Below are positions 43,843 to 52,901 of a stretch of 64,000 nt of DNA, piece by piece (the first letter of the stretch is position 1; each line of letters starts with the position of its first letter). The notes beneath the pieces were generated by a model, which worked only from the letters and a program-made list of their open reading frames with translations, was not told the DNA's origin and searched no databases. The DNA is from an uncultured Eubacteriales bacterium (lineage in GTDB: Bacteria > Bacillota > Clostridia > Oscillospirales > Acutalibacteraceae): NCBI GenBank assembly GCA_900540085.1, contig UQEU01000004.1, positions 62,001 through 126,000 of the forward strand, in the 5' to 3' direction. Position numbers and translations under genes: made by a program.

Positions 43843-43858
43843 TTAAATGATATATTAT
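43830..43858 (+). promoter_or_regulatory. Sigma-A promoter of the AICAR transformylase gene
   Basis: -35 TTGATT at 43830-43835, 17 bases, -10 TATTAT at 43853-43858. Divergent and back-to-back with the ATP-grasp promoter, so polymerase binding at the two may interfere. Confidence 0.65.
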
Positions 43859-43905
43859 AATATCTATCTTTAAAGTAAATACAATAAATGAAAAAGGGTG
43901 ATTTT

Positions 43906-45081
43906 ATGACAGAATACAAACTCAAATACGGTTGCAATCCAAATCAAAGTCCTGCCAGAATACACATGGACGGCAAAGAAATGCCTTTCACAATTTTAAA
44001 CGGCAGTGCAGGTTACATCAACTTGCTTGACGCTTTCAATGCTTGGCAGCTTGTTAAAGAACTTAAATCGGCAACAGGTCTTGCAAGTGCGGCTTCTTTT
44101 AAGCATGTAAGTCCTGCCGGTGCAGCAGTTGCACACCCGCTTACAGAAACAGACAGAAAAGTTTGCTTTGTTCCGGAAGGACTTGAACTTTCCCCTATTG
44201 CAAGCGCTTATGTCCGTGCAAGAGGTTGCGACAGAGTTTCTTCTTTCGGTGACTTTGCGGCACTTTCCGATGAATGCGACGAATCTGTTGCACAATTTCT
44301 TGTTAAAGAAGTTTCCGACGGCATTATTGCTCCGTCTTACTCTGAAAAGGCACTTGAAATATTGAAAAGCAAAAGAAGAGGAAATTATCTCATCATTCAA
44401 ATTAACCCCGACTACGAGCCTGAAGAAATTGAAACAAAACAGGTTTTCGGTATGAAATTTGAACAAAAAAGAAATAATTGTCAAATTACTCCTAATCTTT
44501 TCGACGAACTTCCTACTCAAATTAAAGAGTTGCCCGAAATTGCTAAAATTGACCTTCTCATTTCTATGATAACATTAAAATACACCCAATCAAACTCTGT
44601 TTGCTATTGTATGGGAGGACAGACAATCGGCGTTGGCGCAGGTCAGCAGTCAAGAATTGCCTGCACTCGTCTTGCAGGTACAAAAGCAGACAACTACTTC
44701 CTCAGAACACACGAAAAAGTAACTTCTTTGCCTTTCATTGACGGTATCAGAAAATGTGAAGCAGACAATGCAATCGACCTTTACATTTCCGATGACTGTG
44801 AAGAATTGCTCAAAGACGGCGTATGGCAGAGATACTTTACGGAAAAACCGTCTGTATTTACAAAAGGAGAAAAAGAAGAGTGGCACAAGAATATGACAAA
44901 TGTTGCACTCGGCTCTGACGCTTTCTTCCCGTTTGAAGACAATATCGAAAGAGCAGTTAAAAGCGGTGTAAAATACATTGCTCAACCTGGTGGCTCCGTA
45001 AACGATGAAGCAGTTATCAAATGCTGTGACGACAACAAAATCGCTATGGCTATGACAGGCATCCGCCTTTTCCACCACTGA
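43906..45081 (+). CDS. Stand-alone AICAR formyltransferase (PurH C-terminal part only)
   Basis: 391 residues. The enzyme formylates AICAR in purine synthesis. It begins KLKYGCNPNQSPARIHM and shows ASFKHVSPAGAAVA, GDFAALSDECD, SNSVCYCMGGQTIGVGAGQQSR and YIAQPGGSVNDEAV, all in the AICARFT domain. The N-terminal IMP cyclohydrolase domain of ordinary PurH (about 200 residues) is missing, so a separate cyclohydrolase must exist elsewhere. ATG 43906 has AAAAGGGTG upstream. The gene is followed one base later by a small ORF. Confidence 0.88.
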   Translation: MTEYKLKYGCNPNQSPARIHMDGKEMPFTILNGSAGYINLLDAFNAWQLVKELKSATGLASAASFKHVSPAGAAVAHPLTETDRKVCFVPEGLELSPIASAYVRARGCDRVSSFGDFAALSDECDESVAQFLVKEVSDGIIAPSYSEKALEILKSKRRGNYLIIQINPDYEPEEIETKQVFGMKFEQKRNNCQITPNLFDELPTQIKELPEIAKIDLLISMITLKYTQSNSVCYCMGGQTIGVGAGQQSRIACTRLAGTKADNYFLRTHEKVTSLPFIDGIRKCEADNAIDLYISDDCEELLKDGVWQRYFTEKPSVFTKGEKEEWHKNMTNVALGSDAFFPFEDNIERAVKSGVKYIAQPGGSVNDEAVIKCCDDNKIAMAMTGIRLFHH

Positions 45082-45082
45082 T

Positions 45083-45247
45083 ATGGAAGAAAGAATTTAC
45101 ACCGTGTCAAAAATTGAGGGCGAATACGCAACATTGACAGACTGCAATGATAAAAGCGAAATATACATTGCACTTTCACTTTTGCCCTTTAATACAGACA
45201 TCGGCACAAAACTTTTATTCAAAGATTTAACATATACGATTATATAA
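45083..45247 (+). CDS. Small DUF3006-like protein
   Basis: 54 residues starting one base after the AICAR transformylase stop. It begins MEERIYTVSKIEGEYATLTD, resembling DUF3006 small beta proteins. No signal or motif with known function. It is probably coupled to the upstream gene and ends before the terminator. It could be a fortuitous frame, but the match and spacing favour a gene. Confidence 0.6.
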   Translation: MEERIYTVSKIEGEYATLTDCNDKSEIYIALSLLPFNTDIGTKLLFKDLTYTII

Positions 45248-45289
45248 CTTAATCGTATTAAACAACTTAACAGAGAATATTTAAACATA

Positions 45290-45326
45290 AAAAAGCGACG
45301 CAGTTTATAGAATTGCGTCGCTTTTT
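45290..45326. terminator. Intrinsic terminator between convergent units
   Basis: AAAAAGCGACGCA and TGCGTCGCTTTTT form a 13-bp stem around an 11-base loop. It lies between the DUF3006-like gene and prmA on opposite strands. Confidence 0.82.
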
Positions 45327-45358
45327 AGTTTTATCATAAGATACAATATAAATTATGA

Positions 45359-46291
45359 TTATTTTACTTTTTTACACACAAACACAAGCCATCCGTCGCA
45401 TTCGTTTCTCTCAACGACTTCAAAGCCGTTTTCTGCAAAAGAAGAAAGCACTTCGTCTTCTCTTACATCGATAATTCCGCCCGTTATATAAACTCCGTCG
45501 TCATCAAGAAATTGGCCTACTTCGGTGTTAAACTGCATTATTATATCTGCCACGATGTTTGCAACAACAACATTGTATTTGCCGTTTACTTTGTCGGACA
45601 AATTACCCTGAACAGCCTCAAACTTCGGACTTTCAAATCCGTTTTCTTTCGCATTTTGTACGGCAGTTTTAACTGCAAGTGCATCAATATCTACACCGAA
45701 CGCTTTTTTTGCACCCAAGAGCAATGACGCAACGGACAAAATACCGCTTCCGCAGCCAATGTCAAGAACAGAACTTTCTTCATTTACATATCTTTCAAGT
45801 GTTTCAAGACAAAGTTTTGTTGTCGGGTGGCTTCCTGTTCCGAATGCCAAACCGGGTTCGATATTTAAAACTTTTCTGCCGTCTGCATCAAAATCATCTC
45901 TCCAAATAGGACGAATGAGCAGTTTTTCGCCTATCGGCATAGGATGAAAATATTTTTTCCAATTATTTACCCAATCTTTAGTTTCACACAAAGCCGTATC
46001 TATTTCGTAACCGATACCGCAGGCGTCAAGTCTTTCTTCAATGAACGACACCGACTCGCTCGGATTTTCTTCAGGGCTGATGAAAACATGAATAATCGCC
46101 TTTGTTCTGTCTTTTTGAAGAAGCGACTCCTCAATCAAGTCAATATGTGCAATTTCCATCGTTTCGTCTTCAAGATTTGAATAATCTTCAATATAAATTC
46201 CGTACGGCACAACCATATTTGTAATATTTGATGCTGTTTCAACATCATCTACGCTTACCGTAATCTTTATTTCGTTCCAATTATCGTTCAT
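45359..46291 (-). CDS. prmA: Ribosomal protein L11 methyltransferase PrmA
   Basis: 310 residues. PrmA methylates L11 on the large subunit using SAM. The substrate-recognition N-terminal domain precedes EPGLAFGTGSHPTT and VLDIGCGSGILSVASLLLG (SAM motif I), followed by VVVANIVADII (motif IV). It overlaps the yhaM stop by ATGA, so the two are coupled. Length fits the family. Confidence 0.93.
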   Translation of the reverse strand: MNDNWNEIKITVSVDDVETASNITNMVVPYGIYIEDYSNLEDETMEIAHIDLIEESLLQKDRTKAIIHVFISPEENPSESVSFIEERLDACGIGYEIDTALCETKDWVNNWKKYFHPMPIGEKLLIRPIWRDDFDADGRKVLNIEPGLAFGTGSHPTTKLCLETLERYVNEESSVLDIGCGSGILSVASLLLGAKKAFGVDIDALAVKTAVQNAKENGFESPKFEAVQGNLSDKVNGKYNVVVANIVADIIMQFNTEVGQFLDDDGVYITGGIIDVREDEVLSSFAENGFEVVERNECDGWLVFVCKKVK

Positions 46292-47262
46292 ATTTTATCT
46301 CCGAAATCCACCGAATACTCGGTATTATTTGTTCTTCCGTGATTGTAAAGTTTTCTGTTGTCGAGAGCCCATATTCTGTCTGTAAACTCGCCTGTTTTCG
46401 TGGCAGAAACTGCATTTGAAATCTCAAAAATATTTGCATCGAGATTGTCAAGACTTGACAAAATCACTGCTTCCAAAAACATCGGTCTTATAGGCGAACC
46501 AAAATCGGGTATGCCGTGATGCGACAACACCATATGCTCAAGCAAAGTCGCTTTTTCACTGCTGACGCCGAGCCTTTTTGCAGTTTCTTCAATATACATT
46601 GCACCTTTTACAAGGTGTCCTACAAGTTCGCCCTCTGCCGAATAGCCTTTTGCAAGCCCTGTTCTGCTTGTTTCAAGTTCCCATACTTTTGCAACATCGT
46701 GCAAAATTGCTCCCGAGAGCAAAAGTTCTCTGTCAACATTTTTATAAATCTTGCAAATGCTTTCAGCCATTTCAACAATGGCGCTGACATGAAGCATAAG
46801 TCCTCCGACCATAGCGTGATGCAATTTTAATGCGGCAGGATAAATAATCAACTTTTCCTTATTTTTTTCCATAATATCGCAAACGATTTTTTTGAAATCT
46901 TCGTCTTTGAAAGCGTTTACTTTTCTGAAAAGCATATTGTAAAGCGTTTCGCCCCCGACTTCCGATGCAGGCACAAGGTCTTCCAAACGGTAGTCGTCGC
47001 CTGAAACGGCAGCCCTGATTTGTGAAATTCTAAACTGGTCTTTGCCGTTGTACTGTTCCACCGTGCCACGCACTTTGACAACCATATCGCTTTGAAAAAG
47101 AGCGCCCTGTTCTGCGTCCCACAATTTTGCGGGAAGTTCGCCCTCTTTGTCAGCAAGAACAAGGTCAACATACTGTGAGCCGTTTTTCGCTGTTTTTATA
47201 TCGCATTTTTTAAGGATGGCAAAACCGTCCATCATACCATTCGGCAATGTTTTAAATTTCAT
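46288..47262 (-). CDS. yhaM: YhaM-type 3'-5' exoribonuclease (OB fold plus HD domain)
   Basis: 324 residues. An N-terminal OB-fold (AILKKCDIKTAKNGSQYVDLVLADKEGELPAKL, shown in part: YVDLVLADKEGELPAKLWDA) is followed by an HD phosphohydrolase domain with KLHHAMVGGLMLH, AILHDVAKVWE and MVLSHHG. YhaM trims structured and short RNAs in Firmicutes. ATG 47262 has CAGGAG upstream; a 12-residue longer frame is unlikely. It is the first gene of a pair with prmA. Confidence 0.88.
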   Translation of the reverse strand: MKFKTLPNGMMDGFAILKKCDIKTAKNGSQYVDLVLADKEGELPAKLWDAEQGALFQSDMVVKVRGTVEQYNGKDQFRISQIRAAVSGDDYRLEDLVPASEVGGETLYNMLFRKVNAFKDEDFKKIVCDIMEKNKEKLIIYPAALKLHHAMVGGLMLHVSAIVEMAESICKIYKNVDRELLLSGAILHDVAKVWELETSRTGLAKGYSAEGELVGHLVKGAMYIEETAKRLGVSSEKATLLEHMVLSHHGIPDFGSPIRPMFLEAVILSSLDNLDANIFEISNAVSATKTGEFTDRIWALDNRKLYNHGRTNNTEYSVDFGDKI

Positions 47263-47528
47263 TTTTTCAACTCCTGATTTACCGATAAATACGGGCAATA
47301 TAATTTACTTATCAAAATAATTTTTACTTTAATTTTAATAAAGCAAACCCCGTATTTGAATTTTCGACTTTAACATTGTTTCTAACATTATATAATAAAC
47401 AAGCTCTTTAATCAATTATTAAATTATTAAAGTACTTATAAATACCGTGTTAACAAATTTCTGTTTTCTTGACAAAAATCTTTTATACTGATATTATAAA
47501 TATCTAAAATAATATGGAGTGATTTTTT
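47263..47528. other. Intergenic region between yhaM and the PASTA pseudokinase gene
   Basis: AT-rich with divergent promoters. The plus-strand promoter is listed separately. The minus-strand one is not clear. AAATACGGG (47287-47295) and CCCGTATTT (47349-47357) form a long-loop inverted repeat in the yhaM leader, of uncertain use. No gene or tRNA seen. Confidence 0.4.
47469..47497 (+). promoter_or_regulatory. Sigma-A promoter of the pseudokinase gene
   Basis: -35 TTGACA at 47469-47474, 17-base spacer and -10 TATTAT at 47492-47497. Transcription would begin close to the TTG start at 47529. Confidence 0.75.
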
Positions 47529-49262
47529 TTGGATAATTTTCAAAACTATTGTAAAAACTGCTTTGAACAACTGAATAACAGTTTTGTATGTCCTCATTGC
47601 AATTTTGACAACAGCACGCAAAACGACACCCAATTTTTACCGACAGGGTACTTTCTCTGCGAAAGATACATTATCGGAAGAGTTGTTGAAACTTACAGCG
47701 ACGGCGTTGTGTATTCTGCTTATGATAAAATTATCGGTGCCCGCATTACAGTAAAAGAGTATTTGCCGAGAAATCTTGCAAACAGACTTGAAGGCAACAC
47801 TGATGTGCATATTCGTGAAAGATACCGTGAACAGTATGACAAAGAAAAAAGAGAGTTCATCAAACTTTGGCAAACTCTCCAGAAAATCAGAAATTTAAGC
47901 GCCATTATACCTGTTTACGATGTTTTTGAAGCAAACGAAACGGCGTATTCTGTTTCGGAATATTTTGAAAGCGTAACCTTGAGAGACTACCTTTTACACC
48001 AAAGCGACGGTATGACGGATTGGGAAAAAGCACGCATTATGTTTATGCCTGTTTTAACGACAATCGAAACTTTACACGCAAACGGCATTATTCACGGTGC
48101 TATCTGTCCCGACAATCTCATTTTGTGCCGTGACGGCAAAGTCCGTCTTGTCGGCTTTGAAGTACCGGATGCAACTAAAGCGGGTACAGACCTTGAGTTC
48201 GATGTCAAAGACGGCTACACGGCTATTGAGCAGTATCAAAATTCATACAAAATAGGTACACACACAGACCTTTACGCTTTTACTGCTTGTATATATCGTT
48301 CTCTTGTGGGCAACAATCCGCCCGACGCTCCTTCCCGTGAAACAAACGACAAGTTGATGATTCCGAATACTGTCGCAGAAAAAATACCTGTATATGTTAT
48401 AAAAGCACTCGGAAGCGGTCTTCAGATTAAACCCGAAAGAAGAACAAAAACCGCCGAAGAATTGCGTGACAGACTCAATGCAAATCCGTCTGTTTCGGCA
48501 ACTGCAACGGCAAAGGCAATAAAGCCGTCTGTTTCTCAACCGTCAAGCGTTGTTTCTCAAAACACAGAAGACTTTAAAGTGTCTAAAGCAGACAATGAAA
48601 AAAGACAAAAAGAAGAAGACGAGAAGAAAAGAAAGAAAAAAACAGCAATCATTGTTTCCGTTGTTGCCGTTGTACTTGTTTTGGCTGTTGTAGGTACTGT
48701 TGTAGGTGTTAAATTCGCAAACTCGAAAAAAAATGAAGAAGCACCGTCAGTATCGCTTCAACAATACGAAGTACCCGATTTTTCAAGCGTAGGCTACTCA
48801 AAAAGCGATATTGAGCAAAATGCAGTTTGGAACAAGCAGTTTAAAATCACATATACGGAAGAATACTCGTCCGATTTTGAAGAAGGTATCATTTTCGGTC
48901 AAAGCGTTTCTCCCGGACAGACAGTCAGTGAAGGCTCATCAATCGTTTTAACAGTCAGCAAGGGAACTCATATGGAAAAATTGCCCGATGTCGGTGGTTT
49001 GGCTGAAAAAGACGCAGTCGAAACACTTGAAAAACTCGGATTTAAAGTAAAAGTCGTTCCTATTGCAAATGACGGAACAAACGCCGAAAACACAGTCAAA
49101 AAGAATTTCGGTATGTCGCCGTCGGCAGGCTCTGAATACGAAGTAGGCAAAGAAGTAATCATTCAAGTTTATGAAAAAGCCACAACGGCTCCTCCTACAA
49201 CCGAACCTTCAACAGAAGAAACAACGGAAGACCCTACAAAAAATCAAATAATCATTTCATAG
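47529..49262 (+). CDS. Zinc-ribbon, kinase-like, PASTA membrane protein; probable pseudokinase
   Basis: 577 residues from a TTG start after GGAGTG. Residues 5-25 form a CxxC...CxxC zinc ribbon. Residues 40-320 have the Ser/Thr kinase fold with the ATP Lys in ITVKEYLP, but the catalytic loop reads HGAICPDNL (not HRDxKPxN) and DFG is GFE, so both Asp are missing. A charged linker and one membrane helix near residue 390 lead to two extracellular PASTA domains and a Thr/Pro-rich tail. PASTA domains bind peptidoglycan. A sensor or scaffold role is inferred. Confidence 0.8.
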   Translation: MDNFQNYCKNCFEQLNNSFVCPHCNFDNSTQNDTQFLPTGYFLCERYIIGRVVETYSDGVVYSAYDKIIGARITVKEYLPRNLANRLEGNTDVHIRERYREQYDKEKREFIKLWQTLQKIRNLSAIIPVYDVFEANETAYSVSEYFESVTLRDYLLHQSDGMTDWEKARIMFMPVLTTIETLHANGIIHGAICPDNLILCRDGKVRLVGFEVPDATKAGTDLEFDVKDGYTAIEQYQNSYKIGTHTDLYAFTACIYRSLVGNNPPDAPSRETNDKLMIPNTVAEKIPVYVIKALGSGLQIKPERRTKTAEELRDRLNANPSVSATATAKAIKPSVSQPSSVVSQNTEDFKVSKADNEKRQKEEDEKKRKKKTAIIVSVVAVVLVLAVVGTVVGVKFANSKKNEEAPSVSLQQYEVPDFSSVGYSKSDIEQNAVWNKQFKITYTEEYSSDFEEGIIFGQSVSPGQTVSEGSSIVLTVSKGTHMEKLPDVGGLAEKDAVETLEKLGFKVKVVPIANDGTNAENTVKKNFGMSPSAGSEYEVGKEVIIQVYEKATTAPPTTEPSTEETTEDPTKNQIIIS

Positions 49263-49269
49263 AACAAGA

Positions 49270-49304
49270 AAAAGCCTTAGAATTTTATTTATTCTAAGGC
49301 TTTT
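49270..49304. terminator. Bidirectional intrinsic terminator
   Basis: AAAAGCCTTAGAAT and ATTCTAAGGCTTTT pair around TTTATTT, with T-rich flanks. It lies between the pseudokinase gene and the convergent GDPD-like gene. Confidence 0.85.
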
Positions 49305-49317
49305 ATTTTTTATTTAA

Positions 49318-50151
49318 TTATTTATACCAATTATAAATTATTTTTTGGACAGACTCCGGCTGTCTTGTAATAATATTGTCTGGTTTTGCAACAAGAATTC
49401 TCTTAATATCCCTGTCTTTTTCAACACCCGAAACACAAAGTTTAAAGCCGTTTTCATGCAAAATTTTTGACAACTTTTCACAAGCGTATTTATAATTGCA
49501 ATTTATCCCGATTGCACCGCTTCCCCGTAGCGTTTCAAGTAATTTTTCCTGATAGTCATCAAAGTAAATTTTTATTCTGTTCGGCATATAGTTAAGGTAG
49601 TACGGAATATCGGGACAATCTTTCTTAACCTCATCAACATCGCCGAGAGAGATGCCCGTAAGAAGCACTCTGTCAATCAATTTGTACTTCAAAATCATTT
49701 GATAAAGCGAGGACAATGTTCTTGTTTCTTTGACTTCAATATAAATCAACACGCTTTTATCTTTAAGATATTCAAAAACATCTTCAAGTTTTGTACAATT
49801 TGTTTCCGACACAACTATTTCATTGCTCAAAAAAAGCGTTTTGTCAAAACTCTGTCTTAAATCGAACTCAACCGATTTCACACCGTTTTCAACGGCAGTC
49901 TTTATACCGTCGAGCGAATTCGTTTCGGTATTGTAACTGCCCGATTGTGCCGTAAGGGTAAAATCGTCCGTAAACTTTAAATCTCTCTCCTCGTATGTCT
50001 TGTTGACGGCGTATGTAGCAACGCCGACAACAAGCGCAACAGCCACTATAAAACTCACAACTTGATAAGTAAAGTGGGCTGCCCACTCACGAGTCATATT
50101 TCGTTTCAGAAATCGTTTGAACTCTTGAATTTTTGATTTTTTACAGGGCAA
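49318..50151 (-). CDS. Membrane protein with degenerate GDPD-like domain
   Basis: 277 residues: short N-terminal cytoplasmic tail, one membrane helix (about residues 31-48), then an outside domain resembling glycerophosphodiester phosphodiesterase. The TIM-barrel strands IYIEVKE, NYMPNRIKIYF and DNIITRQPESV are recognisable. However, the catalytic HRG is replaced by QSG, the ENT block is changed, and the later HD is NE, so activity is doubtful. It lies 22 bases after guaB and may be cotranscribed. Confidence 0.6.
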   Translation of the reverse strand: MPCKKSKIQEFKRFLKRNMTREWAAHFTYQVVSFIVAVALVVGVATYAVNKTYEERDLKFTDDFTLTAQSGSYNTETNSLDGIKTAVENGVKSVEFDLRQSFDKTLFLSNEIVVSETNCTKLEDVFEYLKDKSVLIYIEVKETRTLSSLYQMILKYKLIDRVLLTGISLGDVDEVKKDCPDIPYYLNYMPNRIKIYFDDYQEKLLETLRGSGAIGINCNYKYACEKLSKILHENGFKLCVSGVEKDRDIKRILVAKPDNIITRQPESVQKIIYNWYK

Positions 50152-50173
50152 AAAATCACCTCAAAAAACTAAA

Positions 50174-51655
50174 TCAATCTTGTTGATGCGCACCCGAATA
50201 GTTTGGTGCTTCTTTAGTGATATTTACATCGTGCGGATGGCTTTCGATAAGACCTGCGCTTGTAATTCTGATAAACTGTGCTTTTTCACGAAGTTCCTGA
50301 ATACTGCTGCAACCGCAATATCCCATACCTGAACGAAGTCCGCCCATCATTTGATAAATTGTATCGCCTACAAGTCCCTTATAAGGTACACGGCCTTCAA
50401 CACCTTCAGGAACAAATTTCTTTGTACCGTTTTGGAAATATCTGTCAGCAGAGCCTTTGTTCATAGCACCGAGAGAACCCATACCACGATAAACTTTGAA
50501 CTGTCTTCCCTGCCAAATTTCTGTATCTCCGGGAGACTCTTCACAACCTGCAACAAGAGAACCGACCATTACGCAAGAAGCACCTGCGGCAATGGCTTTA
50601 ACAATATCGCCTGAATATTTAATACCGCCGTCTGCTATAACAGGAATTCCGTATTTATCTGCCTCATTTGCAGCGTCGTAAATAGCAGTAATCTGAGGAA
50701 CACCGATACCTGCAACTACACGGGTAGTACAGATTGAACCCGGTCCGATACCAACCTTTACTGCATCAGCACCTGCATCTATAAGTGCCTTTGCACCCTC
50801 TGCGGTTGCAATATTGCCTGCAATAAGAGAAATGTTCGGGAAAGTTGCTTTAACTTTTGCTATATTTTTAAGTATATTTTTTGAATGTCCGTGAGCAGAG
50901 TCAAGAACAAATGCGTCAACCTGCTTTTCTGCAAGAGCGCTTGCACGGTCAAGAACATCTGCCGTAACGCCGAGAGCGGCTGCACAAAGAAGTCTGCCGT
51001 TGTTATCTCTTGCAGTGTTAGGATATTTTACGCTTTTTTCAATATCTTTGATAGTAACAAGACCTGTAAGTTTACCGTCTGAGTCAATGAGAGGAAGTTT
51101 CTCTACTTTGTACTGCATAAGTATAGCTTTTGCTTCTTCAAGAGTTGTGCCTGAAACAGCCGTAACAAGTTTGTCTTTAGGTGTCATTACCTCTTTGATT
51201 TTAACATCATAATTTTGCATAAAGCGAAGGTCTCTGTTTGTGAGAATACCTACAAGAGTACCGTCTGACTCACAAATCGGAACGCCTGAAATTTTGTACT
51301 TTGCCATAAGTTCATCAGCGTCTTTTGCAGTATGTTCGGGCGAAAGGAAAAACGGGTTTGAGATGACGCCGTTTTCAGACCTTTTAACTTTGTCAACTTC
51401 TTCTGCCTGCTGTTCGATAGGCATATTTTTATGAACAACGCCTATACCGCCTTCACGAGCGATTGCAATCGCCATTTTTGACTCTGTAACTGTATCCATA
51501 GCCGCAGTCAAAATAGGTGTGTTAAGCACAATATTTTTTGTAAGATGAGTTTGAATACTTACTTCGTTAGGTAAAACATCCGACTCTGCAGGGATAAGCA
51601 AAACATCGTCAAATGTAAGTCCTTCTTTTACGAATTTTTCTTCATAACTTTTCAT
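50174..51655 (-). CDS. guaB: IMP dehydrogenase GuaB
   Basis: 493 residues. GuaB oxidises IMP to XMP, the first committed GMP step. A catalytic TIM barrel is interrupted by a pair of CBS domains (about residues 95-215). The active-site GPGSICTTRV carries the Cys, and GDIVKAIAAGASCVMVGS and the MGSLGAM flap are present. GGAGGAAG precedes the ATG. It has its own promoter despite lying just after aroK in the same direction. Confidence 0.97.
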   Translation of the reverse strand: MKSYEEKFVKEGLTFDDVLLIPAESDVLPNEVSIQTHLTKNIVLNTPILTAAMDTVTESKMAIAIAREGGIGVVHKNMPIEQQAEEVDKVKRSENGVISNPFFLSPEHTAKDADELMAKYKISGVPICESDGTLVGILTNRDLRFMQNYDVKIKEVMTPKDKLVTAVSGTTLEEAKAILMQYKVEKLPLIDSDGKLTGLVTIKDIEKSVKYPNTARDNNGRLLCAAALGVTADVLDRASALAEKQVDAFVLDSAHGHSKNILKNIAKVKATFPNISLIAGNIATAEGAKALIDAGADAVKVGIGPGSICTTRVVAGIGVPQITAIYDAANEADKYGIPVIADGGIKYSGDIVKAIAAGASCVMVGSLVAGCEESPGDTEIWQGRQFKVYRGMGSLGAMNKGSADRYFQNGTKKFVPEGVEGRVPYKGLVGDTIYQMMGGLRSGMGYCGCSSIQELREKAQFIRITSAGLIESHPHDVNITKEAPNYSGAHQQD

Positions 51656-51686
51656 ATAACTTCCTCCGCTTTCATTAATTTTTACT

Positions 51687-51715
51687 ATAATAACACTTTT
51701 TTATACTATCTTCAA
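51687..51715 (-). promoter_or_regulatory. Sigma-A promoter of guaB
   Basis: Minus-strand -35 TTGAAG (51715-51710), 17 bases, -10 TATTAT (51692-51687). Confidence 0.68.
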
Positions 51716-51759
51716 GAGTCTTTATCTCTAAAGATTTACAACAAAATGTATGTTATTTT

Positions 51760-52269
51760 TTAACTATTTGCACATTTTACAATGGCTTTTGCCGTTTGCT
51801 CGGTAGTATTGCTGTCGCAAACTATGATTTCGTCTGCATACTTACTGTAAAGACCGAGTCTTTCTTCATACATATCTTTAAGGCTTCTGCCGTTTTTAAG
51901 CACAACGCCTCTTACAGACAAGTTGTCTATTCTTTTCAGCATTGTTTCATAGTCTATATGTAAGTAAATTATTTTGCCGAGTGTTTTTAAATGTGCCATA
52001 GATTTTTCACTGTAAACGACGCTTCCGCCTGTTGCAATTACAGTGCCGAAAATGTCAAGCGACAAAATTGCGTCTTCTTCTGCTTTTTCAAAATACTCGC
52101 AGCCTTTTTCATTTATAATATCCTGAAGGCTTTTGCCCTCTCTGTTTTGAATAAGCAAATCTGTATCGTAAAAATTTTTAAGCAAATATTTTGCGGCAAG
52201 AACTCCGCAGGTGGATTTACCGCAGCCGGGCATACCTATTAAAACTACATTGCTTGCAGAACTGTTCAC
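51760..52269 (-). CDS. aroK: Shikimate kinase AroK
   Basis: 169 residues. It phosphorylates shikimate in aromatic amino-acid synthesis. P-loop GMPGCGKSTCG, DTDLLIQ, GCEYFEKAEEDAIL, ATGGSVV and RPLY-region equivalent near RIDNLSVRGVVL are visible. Start chosen at GTG 52269, which overlaps the nth stop (GTGA) and has AGGAG upstream; a TTG eight codons earlier is less likely. It is the last gene of a ten-gene chain that starts at ftsE. Confidence 0.88.
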   Translation of the reverse strand: MNSSASNVVLIGMPGCGKSTCGVLAAKYLLKNFYDTDLLIQNREGKSLQDIINEKGCEYFEKAEEDAILSLDIFGTVIATGGSVVYSEKSMAHLKTLGKIIYLHIDYETMLKRIDNLSVRGVVLKNGRSLKDMYEERLGLYSKYADEIIVCDSNTTEQTAKAIVKCANS

Positions 52270-52901
52270 TTTTTCACTCCTGTCTGTTTGCAAATTTCTT
52301 TAAGAGGACAAATATCACACTTCGGCTTTCTTGCAGAACAAGTATCTCTGCCGAAAAGCACTATTCTGTGACAAAAATCACTGCCCTCGTTTTTATCTAT
52401 AATTTTTTTCATCTCAAACTCAATTTTTTTCGGGTCTTTTTCCTTTGTCAGTCCGAGACGGTTTGAAATGCGTATAAAATGCGTGTCAACGACAATCGAC
52501 TCCTTGCCGTAAACATCGCCGACAATCAAATTTGCAGTCTTTCTGCCAACTCCCGAAAGAGTAATTAAATCTTCAATCGTATCCGGAACAACACCGTTGA
52601 AATCATTTTTAACTTGCTGTGCCATCTCAACTATTGATTTTGCTTTTGTTTTGAAAAATCCGCACGGGCGTATAATTTCTTCAACATCTTCAATTTTCGC
52701 ATTACAATAGTCGTCAAGCGTTTTATACTTTTCAAAAAGTGCAGGTGTTACCAAATTTACCCTTGCGTCCGTACACTGTGCAGACAACCGAACTGCGACA
52801 AGCAGTTCAAACGGATTTGAAGCCGTCAGCGAACAAACTGCTTCGGGATAAACTTCTTTTAAAATTTCTATCGCCTTTTGGGCTCTCTCTTTTTTCGTCA
52901 C
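52266..52901 (-). CDS. nth: Endonuclease III Nth
   Basis: 211 residues. Nth is a DNA glycosylase/AP lyase for oxidised pyrimidines. The helix-hairpin-helix LSGVGRKTANLIVG with catalytic Lys and VDTHFIRISNRLGL with catalytic Asp are intact, as are the [4Fe-4S] ligands C-x6-C-x2-C-x5-C in CSARKPKCDICPLKEIC. Overlaps both neighbours by four bases. Confidence 0.94.
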   Translation of the reverse strand: MTKKERAQKAIEILKEVYPEAVCSLTASNPFELLVAVRLSAQCTDARVNLVTPALFEKYKTLDDYCNAKIEDVEEIIRPCGFFKTKAKSIVEMAQQVKNDFNGVVPDTIEDLITLSGVGRKTANLIVGDVYGKESIVVDTHFIRISNRLGLTKEKDPKKIEFEMKKIIDKNEGSDFCHRIVLFGRDTCSARKPKCDICPLKEICKQTGVKK

